From Candidatus Woesearchaeota archaeon CG10_big_fil_rev_8_21_14_0_10_32_24 (GTDB lineage Archaea; Nanobdellota; Nanobdellia; Woesearchaeales; GW2011-AR9), in the NCBI GenBank assembly GCA_002763025.1, contig PCYG01000020.1, forward strand, positions 1-7,723: a stretch of 7,723 nucleotides of DNA, given 5' to 3'. Position 1 is the first letter of the stretch; each line of letters starts with the position of its first letter. The notes under the pieces were generated by a model. The model saw only the letters and a list, made by a program, of their open reading frames with translations, was not told the origin of the DNA and searched no databases. Positions 1 through 6,482 of this stretch are shown here, one piece after another. The position numbers and the translations under genes were made by a program.

Positions 1-83
1 TGCAATCCCACCAGCAGAAAAGTGAGTCGATGCTATCTCTGCTTCATTTTGCTAAAGTATTACTCTATTGTGAGAATTTAATA

Positions 84-97
84 GAAACATTTATATA
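84..97 (+). promoter_or_regulatory. BRE/TATA promoter of the arsR-copA operon
   Basis: The purine-rich GAAAC (84-88) is followed directly by TTTATATA (90-97), the usual archaeal BRE plus TATA arrangement. The box is centred near 93-94, so transcription should start around 119-121, on or beside the first codons of the downstream gene. This points to a leaderless or nearly leaderless message, and no Shine-Dalgarno motif is visible in front of 115. It is the only good promoter candidate upstream of the operon. Confidence 0.65.
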
Positions 98-108
98 TAT
101 GATGTGCG

Positions 109-129
109 ATTCATATGTTTGTGAATTCA
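109..129. promoter_or_regulatory. Possible operator at the arsR start
   Basis: ATTCA (109-113) and TGAAT (122-126) form an inverted repeat with an 8-base spacer, and the second arm is also part of the 8-base palindrome TGAATTCA (122-129). The repeats straddle the predicted transcription start, where an autoregulating ArsR-type repressor would be expected to bind. The arms are only five bases in AT-rich DNA, so chance is a real alternative. Confidence 0.25.
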
Positions 130-435
130 TGCATATTAAATGATGCGTACCGAATGTTCTTTGGAACTTTGGCTAATGAAAGCCGATTGATTATAGTTAA
201 TACTCTTAGAAAAAAACCATTGAATGTATCTGAAATTTGTGAAATGACTGGTTTTGAACAAAGTATGGTTTCTCATAACTTGAAAACTTTAGAATATCAT
301 GGGATGGTTTTTGTAGAAAAGAAAGGAAAGTATAGATATTACAAAGTGAATGAAAAGACAATTCAACCATTGTTAAAATTAATTGATGATCATATGAAAG
401 AATATTGTTGTAAAATCGCAAAAGGTGAACGATAA
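115..435 (+). CDS. ArsR-family metal-responsive transcriptional regulator
   Basis: A 106-residue single-domain winged-helix protein of ArsR/SmtB type, a family of homodimeric repressors that leave DNA when they bind metal. The core runs from about residue 10 to 95: [13 protein letters not shown] at the helix leading into the fold, the helix-turn-helix around 37-60 with recognition helix [11 protein letters not shown] (49-59), and the beta-wing at about 64-77. There is no classic ELCVC box. Candidate thiol ligands are C6, C42 and the adjacent pair C98-C99, with H93 close by; which of them bind metal is inference. The gene opens a tightly packed operon and its stop overlaps the copA start by one base (TAATG), so it probably regulates its own operon. 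The start is uncertain: ATG 115 keeps C6, but in-frame GTG 121 fits the TATA distance better, and M14 (154) is also possible. A copper or other soft-metal inducer is inferred from the neighbours. Confidence 0.85.
   Translation: MFVNSCILNDAYRMFFGTLANESRLIIVNTLRKKPLNVSEICEMTGFEQSMVSHNLKTLEYHGMVFVEKKGKYRYYKVNEKTIQPLLKLIDDHMKEYCCKIAKGER
424..428 (+). promoter_or_regulatory. Ribosome binding site for copA
   Basis: GGTGA lies six bases before ATG 435, inside the end of the arsR gene. It matches the archaeal 16S anti-Shine-Dalgarno (GGATCACCTCC) and supports ATG 435 as the ATPase start, and so the YHS domain as part of the protein. Confidence 0.6.
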
Positions 436-3068
436 TGGTAAAAGACCCAATATGTAACATGGATGTTAATCCAAAAATGGCAAGATTCATTGCTGAAAAG
501 GATGAGAAAAAATATTATTTTTGTAACAAAAGTTGTTATGATGTATTTATGAGAGAAAACTCTAAAAAGAAAGAACATAATGACAAACATACTCTTCACC
601 AACCACAATCTAATAAAGGAATTGAAAGAACAGTTTTTCCAATTACAGGAATGAGTTGCGCAAGTTGTGTTGCCAAAATTGAAAAGGCTCTTTCAAAAGT
701 AGATGGCGTAAAAAAGGTTGTAGTTAATTTTGCAACTGAAAAAGCTACGGCTGAATATGATACTGCAAAAACTTCTAGAAAACAATTGGAAGATGTTATT
801 GGAGATTTAGGATACGATGTTGTTAAAGAAGTAAGTGGGAAATCTAATGTTCTTCGTTTAAAAGTAATTGGTATGGATAACCCTCATTGTGTAAGCACAG
901 TTAGTGGGGGGTTAGATAATTTAAAAGGAATTATTTCTAAAGAATTATTTGTAAATCAAAAAGCCGAAATTACTTTTAATCCAACCCAAACAAGTCCTGA
1001 AGAAATTAAGAAAACAATTAAAGCACTTGGTTATGAACCGTTAGAAGAATCCGCTAGTCTTGATACTGAAAAAAAGGCAAGAGAAAAGGAGTCTAAAAAT
1101 CTTAAAATTAGGATGATTGTTTCTATTATTCTTTCACTTCCGTTGCTTTATTTGGCCATGCTTGTTCCTTTCTTTAACCTTGGTATACCGGGAATTGTTG
1201 AAAAGAATATGGCTTTAATTCAATTAATTTTGGCAACACCTGTTATGTTTGCAGGATCAGTATTTTATGAGAGAGGTTTAGTGGCATTAATAAAAACAAA
1301 AACGGCAACAATGGATACCCTTGTCGCAATCGGAACAGGAACAGCTTATGTTTATTCAGTCATTATTTCTATCTTTCTTTGGATCGGAAAGCCAGGGTTT
1401 AGTTTTCATGATTTATACTTTGAAGTTGCCGCATTATTAATTGCCTTCATTCTTTTAGGAAAATATTTGGAAGCTATAGCGAAAGGAAAAACCTCAGAAG
1501 CAATCAAAAAATTAATGGGTTTGCAAGCTAAAACCGCTTTAGTTAAAAGGGGAAACAAAGAAATCGAAGTACCTATTGAAAAAGTTGTTATTGGTGATTT
1601 GATTATTGTAAAACCTGGTGGAAAAGTTCCCGTAGATGGACTCCTTGTTGAGGGTCATTCTTCGATAGATGAAAGTATGATTACAGGAGAAAGTATTCCT
1701 GTTGAAAAAAATAAGGGTGATAAAATTATCGGGGCCACTATTAATAAAACTGGCTCTTTTATCTTTAAAGCAACGAAAGTTGGATCTGAAACTGCACTGG
1801 CACAGATTATTAAATTAGTTGAAGATGCGCAAGGAAGTAAAGCACCGATCCAGCAATTAGCTGATAAAATTTCTGCGTACTTTGTCCCTGCAGTGATGGC
1901 TATTGCGTTCATTTCTTTTTTAGCATGGTATTTTCTTGGATTTGGTTTTGCGTTCGCGTTGACTATTTTTGTGGCCGTTTTAATCATTGCCTGTCCTTGC
2001 GCTCTTGGATTAGCAACACCCACTGCCATCATGGTTGGAACTGGAAAGGGTGCAGAGAATGGTATTCTAATTAAAAGTGCAGAAGCTTTACAGAAAGCTC
2101 ATGAAATTGATACAATTGTCTTTGATAAAACAGGTACATTAACAAAGGGAAAACCAGAAGTAACTGATATCGTTGCTTCCAAGGATTTCACAGATAACGA
2201 AGTATTGATGTTTGCAGGAATCGCAGAAAAAAGAAGTGAACATCCTTTAGGTGAAGCAATTATAAGAAAAGCAAAAGAAGAAAAAATTAAATTAGCAGAT
2301 CCAACTAACTTTAAAGCAATTATAGGCAGAGGATTAGAAGCACATCATAAGAAAAAAGTGATTTATCTTGGAAATCGGTTACTTATGAATGAAAAAAAGA
2401 TTTCAATTGTAAATATTGAAACACAACTTCAAAATTTAGAAAATGAAGGTAAAACTGCCATGATTCTGGCGGTGGGAAATAAAGTTGCAGGAATTATTGT
2501 GGTTGCTGATACCGTAAAGGAAGGTTCTCGTAATGCAGTAAAAGTGTTGCATGAACTAGGAAAAGAAGTAATTATGCTTACTGGTGATAATCTACGAACT
2601 GCAAACGCGATCGCAAAAAAAGTTGGGATAGATAAAGTCCTTGCAGAAGTTCTACCTGAACATAAAGCAAATGAAATTAAAAAGTTGCAAGCAACTGGAA
2701 AAACTGTTGCAATGGTTGGAGATGGAATTAACGACGCACCAGCTCTTGCTCAGGCAGATGTTGGTATTGCAATGGGGGCAGGCACAGATGTTGCAATTGA
2801 ATCAGCTGATATTGTTTTAATTAAAGAAGACATATTAGATGTTGCCACAGCAATGGATTTAAGCCATTACACGATGAAGAAGATTAAACAAAATTTATTT
2901 TGGGCATTCTTCTACAATATTATTGGTATTCCTGTAGCTGCCGGTATTTTATATCCATTCACAGGATGGTTATTGAATCCGATGATTGCTGGTGCTGCGA
3001 TGGCATTTAGTAGTGTGTCTGTTGTGAGTAATTCATTAATGATGAAGAGGTTTAAACCTAAGAAATGA
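435..3068 (+). CDS. copA: Cu+-exporting P1B-1 ATPase with N-terminal YHS domain
   Basis: An 877-residue membrane pump that uses ATP to export Cu+ (possibly Ag+). Domains in order: a YHS metal-binding domain (about 1-40; C7, C30, C34); a heavy-metal-associated domain with GMSCASC (72-78); a second HMA-like domain (about 138-203) whose motif is degenerate, with N149 in place of the first Cys but H151-C152 kept; then the catalytic core. The core shows the actuator TGES (417-420), the membrane metal site C520-P-C522, the phosphorylated D564 in DKTGT, H603-P604, and GDGIND (762-767). About eight membrane helices are visible near 223-245, 259-279, 292-317, 328-345, 482-533 (two) and 818-870 (two). 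The last two carry N820-x6-Y827-N828-x4-P and P849-x6-M856-x2-SS-x5-N866, the signature of the Cu+ subgroup. It overlaps arsR by one base and the next gene by four (ATGA), which implies translational coupling. The YHS extension is the odd feature, since many CopA proteins begin directly with HMA domains. Confidence 0.95.
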   Translation: MVKDPICNMDVNPKMARFIAEKDEKKYYFCNKSCYDVFMRENSKKKEHNDKHTLHQPQSNKGIERTVFPITGMSCASCVAKIEKALSKVDGVKKVVVNFATEKATAEYDTAKTSRKQLEDVIGDLGYDVVKEVSGKSNVLRLKVIGMDNPHCVSTVSGGLDNLKGIISKELFVNQKAEITFNPTQTSPEEIKKTIKALGYEPLEESASLDTEKKAREKESKNLKIRMIVSIILSLPLLYLAMLVPFFNLGIPGIVEKNMALIQLILATPVMFAGSVFYERGLVALIKTKTATMDTLVAIGTGTAYVYSVIISIFLWIGKPGFSFHDLYFEVAALLIAFILLGKYLEAIAKGKTSEAIKKLMGLQAKTALVKRGNKEIEVPIEKVVIGDLIIVKPGGKVPVDGLLVEGHSSIDESMITGESIPVEKNKGDKIIGATINKTGSFIFKATKVGSETALAQIIKLVEDAQGSKAPIQQLADKISAYFVPAVMAIAFISFLAWYFLGFGFAFALTIFVAVLIIACPCALGLATPTAIMVGTGKGAENGILIKSAEALQKAHEIDTIVFDKTGTLTKGKPEVTDIVASKDFTDNEVLMFAGIAEKRSEHPLGEAIIRKAKEEKIKLADPTNFKAIIGRGLEAHHKKKVIYLGNRLLMNEKKISIVNIETQLQNLENEGKTAMILAVGNKVAGIIVVADTVKEGSRNAVKVLHELGKEVIMLTGDNLRTANAIAKKVGIDKVLAEVLPEHKANEIKKLQATGKTVAMVGDGINDAPALAQADVGIAMGAGTDVAIESADIVLIKEDILDVATAMDLSHYTMKKIKQNLFWAFFYNIIGIPVAAGILYPFTGWLLNPMIAGAAMAFSSVSVVSNSLMMKRFKPKK

Positions 3069-3685
3069 GTCTCACCGGAAAACAAGTTCAGAAAAAGTAC
3101 AATAGGTATTCTACAGTCTATGACCTTTTAGAATGGTTACCTGAAAAAATGTTACTTGGTAAATTACGTAAACCTTTCCTTGAAAATATTAAAGGAAACG
3201 TGTTAGAGATTGGTGTAGGTACAGGGAAAAATCTTCCTTATTATAATTATAATAAAGTTGATTTAACTGCGATTGATATCAGTCAAGGGATGTTACATAA
3301 AGCTAAAAAAGTTGCAAAGGAAAACAAATTTCCTGTAAACCTTCAATTGGTTGAAGAAGAAAAGCTTCCTTTCAAAGATAATACTTTTGATTATGTTGTA
3401 ATGACTTTCGTATTGTGTTCAGTGCCAAATCAACATAAGATGTTATATGAAATGAAAAGAGTTGTGAAAAAGGAAGGTAAAATCGTTTTATTAGAACACA
3501 TGTTAAGTAAAAATAAAATAATTGCATTCTTTGAACATTTGCATAATCCAATTACAAAAGCTTTAGTGGGTGTTAATATCAACCGAAAAACAATTGATTC
3601 AATTAGAGAATGTGGATTGAAAATAAATAAAGAAAAAAATATTGCATTGAAAGATGTGTTTAAAGAGTTAGAGGTACAAAAGTAA
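3065..3685 (+). CDS. Class I SAM-dependent methyltransferase, METTL7/UbiE-like
   Basis: A 206-residue soluble Rossmann-fold methyltransferase. The SAM-binding glycine motif is LEIGVGTG (47-54), the acidic residue after strand 2 is D71 in AIDIS, motif II is [12 protein letters not shown] (101-112), and motif III is the EGKIVLLEH segment ending at E144-H145. The stretch VLCSV (116-120) followed by the EH motif resembles the METTL7 (TMT1)/PmtA-like branch; human METTL7 proteins methylate thiols including hydrogen sulfide. By that resemblance, a thiol, sulfide or possibly metalloid substrate is likely, but this is inference. It lacks an obvious arsenite-binding cysteine triad: only C118 and C183 are present. 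It overlaps copA by four bases (ATGA) and is followed two bases later by a rhodanese, so it belongs to the metal operon. A quinone or lipid methyltransferase role cannot be excluded. Confidence 0.8.
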   Translation: MSLTGKQVQKKYNRYSTVYDLLEWLPEKMLLGKLRKPFLENIKGNVLEIGVGTGKNLPYYNYNKVDLTAIDISQGMLHKAKKVAKENKFPVNLQLVEEEKLPFKDNTFDYVVMTFVLCSVPNQHKMLYEMKRVVKKEGKIVLLEHMLSKNKIIAFFEHLHNPITKALVGVNINRKTIDSIRECGLKINKEKNIALKDVFKELEVQK

Positions 3686-3687
3686 AA

Positions 3688-4134
3688 ATGAGATATCTAA
3701 AAAATATAAAAAAAATGATCTCAATTGCATTGATTAGTATAATGTTGCTTATCGTTGGATGTAGTAATAACACTAATAGTTCTACAGTAACCAAAGAATC
3801 TTCAGCAACAAAGTGGTATCAAGATTTATCTGCACAAGAATTCAAAAGTGTAATTGAAGATCCAGAAGTGTTTGTATTGGATGTTCACACACCCGAACAA
3901 CCACACATTAAAGGAACCGATGCCGTGATTCCTTTTGATAAACTTGAAGTGAATTTAGCAAAACTTCCAAAAGATAAAAACACAAAGATTGCTCTTTATT
4001 GTAGAAGTGGTAGTATGAGTAAAGAAGCATCTGAAGAATTGATAACGTTAGGTTATACGAATATTAATAATTTAGAAGGTGGCGCAAATGCCTGGAAAAA
4101 TGAAGGATTTCCTGTTGAAGAATTGGTAAAATAA
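3688..4134 (+). CDS. Lipoprotein with single rhodanese domain
   Basis: A 148-residue exported sulfurtransferase-like protein. The N-terminus has basic residues (R2, K5, K8, K9), a hydrophobic stretch (10-23) and a lipobox LIVGC with the lipidated cysteine at C25; a Ser/Thr/Asn-rich linker (26-40) follows. Residues about 45-145 form one rhodanese domain: VLDVHTPE (63-70) at the start and the six-residue active-site loop CRSGSM (105-110), whose C105 would carry the persulfide, then EGGANAW (130-136) near the end. Rhodaneses transfer sulfane sulfur from thiosulfate, persulfides or related donors. The anchor puts this one on the outer face of the membrane. The true substrate is unknown, but the methyltransferase next door fits sulfide or thiol handling. 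GAGGT (3671-3675) lies 12 bases before the start, inside the previous gene. M10 (3715) is a less likely start because it would remove the positive n-region. Confidence 0.88.
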   Translation: MRYLKNIKKMISIALISIMLLIVGCSNNTNSSTVTKESSATKWYQDLSAQEFKSVIEDPEVFVLDVHTPEQPHIKGTDAVIPFDKLEVNLAKLPKDKNTKIALYCRSGSMSKEASEELITLGYTNINNLEGGANAWKNEGFPVEELVK

Positions 4135-4135
4135 A

Positions 4136-4537
4136 ATGACGCAAAGTTATGGATATAAAAAAGAAGTTGCATTAACATTTGAAGATGCAGTAGCAAAAAC
4201 AAAGGAAGAATTGGCTAAAGAAAAATTTGGTATTCTTACTGAGATTGATGTGAAAGCAACTCTTAAGAAAAAATTGGATGTTAATTTTGACAACTACATT
4301 ATCCTGGGAGCGTGTAACCCACCCTTTGCTTACAAAGCCTTACAAGCTGAACGAGATATTGGATTATTACTTCCTTGTAATGTGATTGTCTATGAACAAG
4401 AAGGGAAAGTGTTTGTATCTGCAATCGTTCCTTCAGTTGCCATGGGAATGATTGAAAATGATGCGTTGAATGACATTGCAGTTGAAGTTGAGAAGAAGTT
4501 GAAAAAAATTGTTGATTTTATATCAAAAAATAAATAA
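4136..4537 (+). CDS. DUF302 family protein
   Basis: A 133-residue soluble protein of the DUF302 family, with no signal peptide or membrane segment. The hallmark is the central block GACNPPFAYKAL (58-69) followed by IGLLLPCNVIVYE (75-87). The N-terminal part (FEDAVAKTKEELAKEKFGILTEID in outline, 15-38) is the usual first helix and strand. C60 and C81 lie in the two most conserved segments and could form a redox or metal pair, but the biochemical role of the family is not established to my knowledge. DUF302 genes often occur with rhodanese, redox and metal genes, as here. The start lies one base after the rhodanese stop, so translation is probably coupled. No strong Shine-Dalgarno motif is present. 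Confidence 0.85.
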   Translation: MTQSYGYKKEVALTFEDAVAKTKEELAKEKFGILTEIDVKATLKKKLDVNFDNYIILGACNPPFAYKALQAERDIGLLLPCNVIVYEQEGKVFVSAIVPSVAMGMIENDALNDIAVEVEKKLKKIVDFISKNK

Positions 4538-4542
4538 TTAAT

Positions 4543-4547
4543 GGAGG
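4543..4547 (+). promoter_or_regulatory. Strong RBS for the small ORF at 4557
   Basis: GGAGG stands exactly nine bases before ATG 4557. It falls inside the second and third codons of an alternative reading from ATG 4541, so it cannot serve that start, which itself has no upstream Shine-Dalgarno motif. It is the main argument that the frame starting at 4557 is translated. Confidence 0.5.
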
Positions 4548-4556
4548 AAACGAGAA

Positions 4557-4649
4557 ATGAAACATTTCTGGTCCCTTCTCAGAAAATTTGGAGGAAAAAT
4601 AAAATGGTATTTGGAATTTTTAAAAGGAAAGACCCAATCTGTGGGATGA
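4557..4649 (+). CDS. Possible 30-residue amphipathic small protein
   Basis: A short reading frame with ATG 4557, TGA 4647-4649 and a good GGAGG at nine-base spacing. The peptide begins MKHFWSLLRKFGGKIKWYLE and is rich in aromatic and basic residues, with a spacing that would give an amphipathic, membrane-surface helix. It has no cysteines. It overlaps the start of the YHS gene in another frame by 46 bases. Two readings are possible: an independent small protein or translational leader, or the N-terminus of a longer YHS protein reached by a -1 shift at T-TTA-AAA (4619-4625). The only support is the ribosome binding site and plausible composition; I do not recognise a family. Confidence 0.4.
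   Translation: MKHFWSLLRKFGGKIKWYLEFLKGKTQSVG
4590..4594 (+). promoter_or_regulatory. RBS that fixes the YHS protein start
   Basis: GGAGG stands nine bases before ATG 4604, the same motif and spacing as at 4543-4547. It favours a 54-residue YHS protein starting at 4604 over the 75-residue reading from 4541. Confidence 0.6.
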
Positions 4650-4768
4650 AAGAAGAGAAAGGAAAAGGTATTAAAGAGAATGGAAATTGGTTTTGTTCAA
4701 CAACCTGTGAGAAAAAGTTTGCAGAAAAAAATAAAACTGTGAAGAAAGGAAGTTGTTGCAGAGGATAG
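4604..4768 (+). CDS. Small free-standing YHS/TRASH-type metal-binding protein
   Basis: A 54-residue cytoplasmic protein with a YHS domain: KDPICGM (9-15) and WFCSTTC (29-35), followed by a basic tail ending in a vicinal pair C51-C52. The ligand candidates are C13, C31, C35, C51 and C52. The opening KDPICGM closely parallels KDPICNM at the start of the CopA in this operon, so the free and fused domains may do related jobs, for example binding Cu+ and passing it to the pump; this is inference, as no free HMA-type (CopZ) chaperone is seen here. The start at 4604 is chosen because of GGAGG at nine bases and because a short hydrophobic-basic N-terminus before DPxCGM is normal for such proteins. 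An in-frame ATG at 4541 would add 21 residues of unremarkable sequence. It is the last gene of the first unit. Confidence 0.8.
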   Translation: MVFGIFKRKDPICGMKEEKGKGIKENGNWFCSTTCEKKFAEKNKTVKKGSCCRG

Positions 4769-4775
4769 TAGGAAT

Positions 4776-4789
4776 TGAAACTAGTTTCA
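4776..4789. promoter_or_regulatory. Perfect palindrome, candidate ArsR/SmtB-type operator
   Basis: A 14-base perfect palindrome, TGAAACTAGTTTCA, lies between the YHS gene and the FeS-cupredoxin gene, just upstream of a TATA-like element. Its TGAA-N6-TTCA layout, with 6-2-6 half sites, is the same as the core of the known SmtB operator (TGAACA-GT-TATTCA). The sequence and its symmetry are directly visible. That the ArsR protein encoded at 115-435 binds it is inference. Confidence 0.5.
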
Positions 4790-4795
4790 TAGTCA

Positions 4796-4804
4796 CTTAA
4801 ATAA
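4796..4804 (+). promoter_or_regulatory. TATA-like element of the FeS-cupredoxin unit
   Basis: CTTAAATAA is centred about 31 bases before ATG 4831, so a transcript would start near 4826 with an untranslated leader of only a few bases. No Shine-Dalgarno motif precedes 4831, in keeping with leaderless expression. The 62-base gap before this gene, against near-zero gaps earlier, also supports a new promoter here. Confidence 0.45.
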
Positions 4805-4830
4805 GCAATTACAACTTAAAACAAATTATT

Positions 4831-6444
4831 ATGGAAAAACTTGCAATCTTTGTGAATTACCTTTCAAGAAAGAAATATCTTCCCTTAGATACAAGAATAT
4901 TAAGTTTATTTTTCTTTATCCTTCTTACCGCATCTCTTTTTTATGGGACAATTAACATTTTTACGTACAAATTTACAAGTAAAGCTGCAATGTTCACAGT
5001 GTGGATCTTGTGGTGGCCATTCTTATACATCACTTTACTTTTCTTTTCCAGATTGTGGTGTGGATTTCTCTGCCCAATTAGTCTGGCTAATGAATGGGGA
5101 AACAAATTACGAACTGGGAAATTTATCAATTATAGAAAATGGGCTTTTGTGCCGTTTATCCTTTTCTTTGTAATTGTATATTTAGAACAGATGTCTGGAT
5201 TATTCTTATCCACTTCTGTGACATTATGGTTTTTCTTGCTATTTTTTTTACTTGCATTCTTGATGGGATTGATGTTATCACGATTTGCGTTTTGTAAACT
5301 TGTGTGCCCTATAGGAACTATTCTGGGTTTATTTAGTCGTCTTTCAGTTATTGGTCTTCGAACTAAAAAAGAAATCTGTGAAACTTGTCCTAAAAAGTAT
5401 TGTCTTCTTGGTGGAAAAAAAGCGCCATGCCCTATGTTCATTAATATACCAAAAATAAATAGCAATAAAGATTGTTTGTTGTGTGCAAATTGTGTTAAAA
5501 ATTGTCCGCATGATGCTGTACACATTGGAGTCATTAAACCGGGAAAAGAATTAATTGAAAAAGTTGATTTTACAATGGCTGAATCCTATTTTATTATGGC
5601 ATTATTTGGTCTTGCCGCAATCTTAACAGCAAATGGTACAATGCTGGCACGAAAATTTCTTTATTCGTTCTCATTTTATATGATAGGTCCAACTCTTCGG
5701 TTTGCAGATTTTGCGATAGGCATCGGATTTTTTATTTTATTATATACATTAATGGCTTATATTATGTCAAAAGTTACAAAAACAAAATTCAAAATCTCCC
5801 TTTCGGAATTGGGATATTATTATCTTCCTTTATTATTCATGATTATGTTTTATACTATCTCCTTTGGATTTTTGGGTCCATGGTTACCCATTAATGAAAG
5901 TGCAATGAGGCTCATCAAATATTTCTTTTTGACTCTTGGAGGAATTTGGAGTATTTACATGATTTTTAAAATTCCTTTGCCAAATCATGTTGATCTAACT
6001 ACAAAACAAAAAAAGATTGGAAAGAGTATATTAATTGTGTTCCTTGCTTTTATTACAATAATATGGGCAGGGTTTTTAATATCAAATAATACTACATTCG
6101 GTGATAAAGAATCTGTCATTTCAATGCCGGGAGAAATTATTAAGATGGATTCATTTAGTATGGGTTTTACACCAAATGTAATTATTGCAGAAAAAGGACA
6201 AGAAATATCTATTGAAATTGACAATATTGATATTATGCATTCTTTTGATTTAAATGAATTTAATGTTCATGAATTCCTACCAGCTGCAAAGAAAAAAGTA
6301 ATTGCATTTACCCCAGATAAGGTGGGGGAATTTATGTTTTTTTGTAATGTTCCTGGTCATACAGAAGCAGGAATGAGAGGGAGATTGGTTGTTGTTGATT
6401 CTATTGATGATTATATGGGAAAAACAAAAAGAAAATTAAGTTGA
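4831..6444 (+). CDS. NapH/NosR/CcoG-like membrane FeS protein fused to a cupredoxin
   Basis: A 537-residue membrane redox protein. Four helices (about 23-43, 53-73, 105-122, 130-150) carry two CxxxCP motifs at their cytoplasmic ends, C77-GFL-C81-P and C155-KLV-C159-P, as in NosR and NapH. A cytoplasmic cysteine-rich part follows: C183, C186, C191 and C200-P (atypical spacing), then a classic 4Fe-4S motif C215-LL-C218-AN-C221-VKN-C225-P. About five more helices (250-266, 281-311, 329-349, 360-379, 398-417) put the C-terminus outside. Residues about 425-523 are a cupredoxin with type-1 copper ligands H470 (MHSFD), C505, H510 and M514 in FCNVPGHTEAGM. The layout suggests electron transfer between cytoplasmic FeS clusters and external copper. 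CcoG, a related FeS membrane protein with a different C-terminal domain, is a cupric reductase; a similar role here is inferred from that and from the adjacent copper pump. No nos, nap or oxidase structural genes are present. Confidence 0.85.
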   Translation: MEKLAIFVNYLSRKKYLPLDTRILSLFFFILLTASLFYGTINIFTYKFTSKAAMFTVWILWWPFLYITLLFFSRLWCGFLCPISLANEWGNKLRTGKFINYRKWAFVPFILFFVIVYLEQMSGLFLSTSVTLWFFLLFFLLAFLMGLMLSRFAFCKLVCPIGTILGLFSRLSVIGLRTKKEICETCPKKYCLLGGKKAPCPMFINIPKINSNKDCLLCANCVKNCPHDAVHIGVIKPGKELIEKVDFTMAESYFIMALFGLAAILTANGTMLARKFLYSFSFYMIGPTLRFADFAIGIGFFILLYTLMAYIMSKVTKTKFKISLSELGYYYLPLLFMIMFYTISFGFLGPWLPINESAMRLIKYFFLTLGGIWSIYMIFKIPLPNHVDLTTKQKKIGKSILIVFLAFITIIWAGFLISNNTTFGDKESVISMPGEIIKMDSFSMGFTPNVIIAEKGQEISIEIDNIDIMHSFDLNEFNVHEFLPAAKKKVIAFTPDKVGEFMFFCNVPGHTEAGMRGRLVVVDSIDDYMGKTKRKLS

Positions 6445-6467
6445 AGAAATATTAATTGAAAAAAAAA

Positions 6468-6472
6468 GAGGT
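6468..6472 (+). promoter_or_regulatory. RBS that fixes the start of the two-TM protein
   Basis: GAGGT lies ten bases before ATG 6483 and downstream of the in-frame TTG at 6456, so it supports ATG 6483 as the start and argues against the longer reading. Confidence 0.55.
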
Positions 6473-6482
6473 TAGATATAAA

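Noticed and set aside
1..19. GC-rich left edge that might be the 3' end of a tRNA gene (possible T-stem CCCAC plus acceptor strand)
   Set aside because: The visible loop residues read TGCAAT rather than the usual TTCGAAT-like T-loop, and the partner strands lie outside the window, so pairing cannot be tested. A tRNA search over the preceding 80 bases would decide.
2..25. Open frame reading AIPPAEK then TGA, a possible C-terminus of an upstream + strand gene
   Set aside because: Only seven codons are visible, too few to support a gene call. It competes with the tRNA reading of the same bases.
13..43. Six-base inverted repeat AGCAGA / TCTGCT followed by TCATTTT, a possible terminator of an upstream gene
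   Set aside because: The loop is 19 bases, the stem is short and the T-run is weak and interrupted.
1655..2032. Reverse-strand open frame of 125 codons inside copA
   Set aside because: It lies wholly within the highly conserved ATPase core and its product has no recognisable pattern; a shadow of the coding strand.
3048..3059. Perfect 12-bp palindrome AGGTTTAAACCT
   Set aside because: It lies inside the end of copA, codes for ordinary basic residues of the C-terminal tail, and has no promoter next to it; probably chance.
4541..4603. Longer start for the YHS protein at ATG 4541 (75 residues)
   Set aside because: No Shine-Dalgarno motif precedes it, GGAGG falls inside its own codons, and the extra residues resemble no YHS protein N-terminus; ATG 4604 has a proper site.
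5130..5534. Reverse-strand open frame of 134 codons inside the FeS-cupredoxin gene
   Set aside because: It mirrors the cysteine-rich coding region, has no ribosome binding site or promoter, and shows no family resemblance.
6456..6482. Longer start for the two-TM protein at TTG 6456
   Set aside because: The start codon is rare and has no ribosome binding site, whereas ATG 6483 has GAGGT ten bases upstream.
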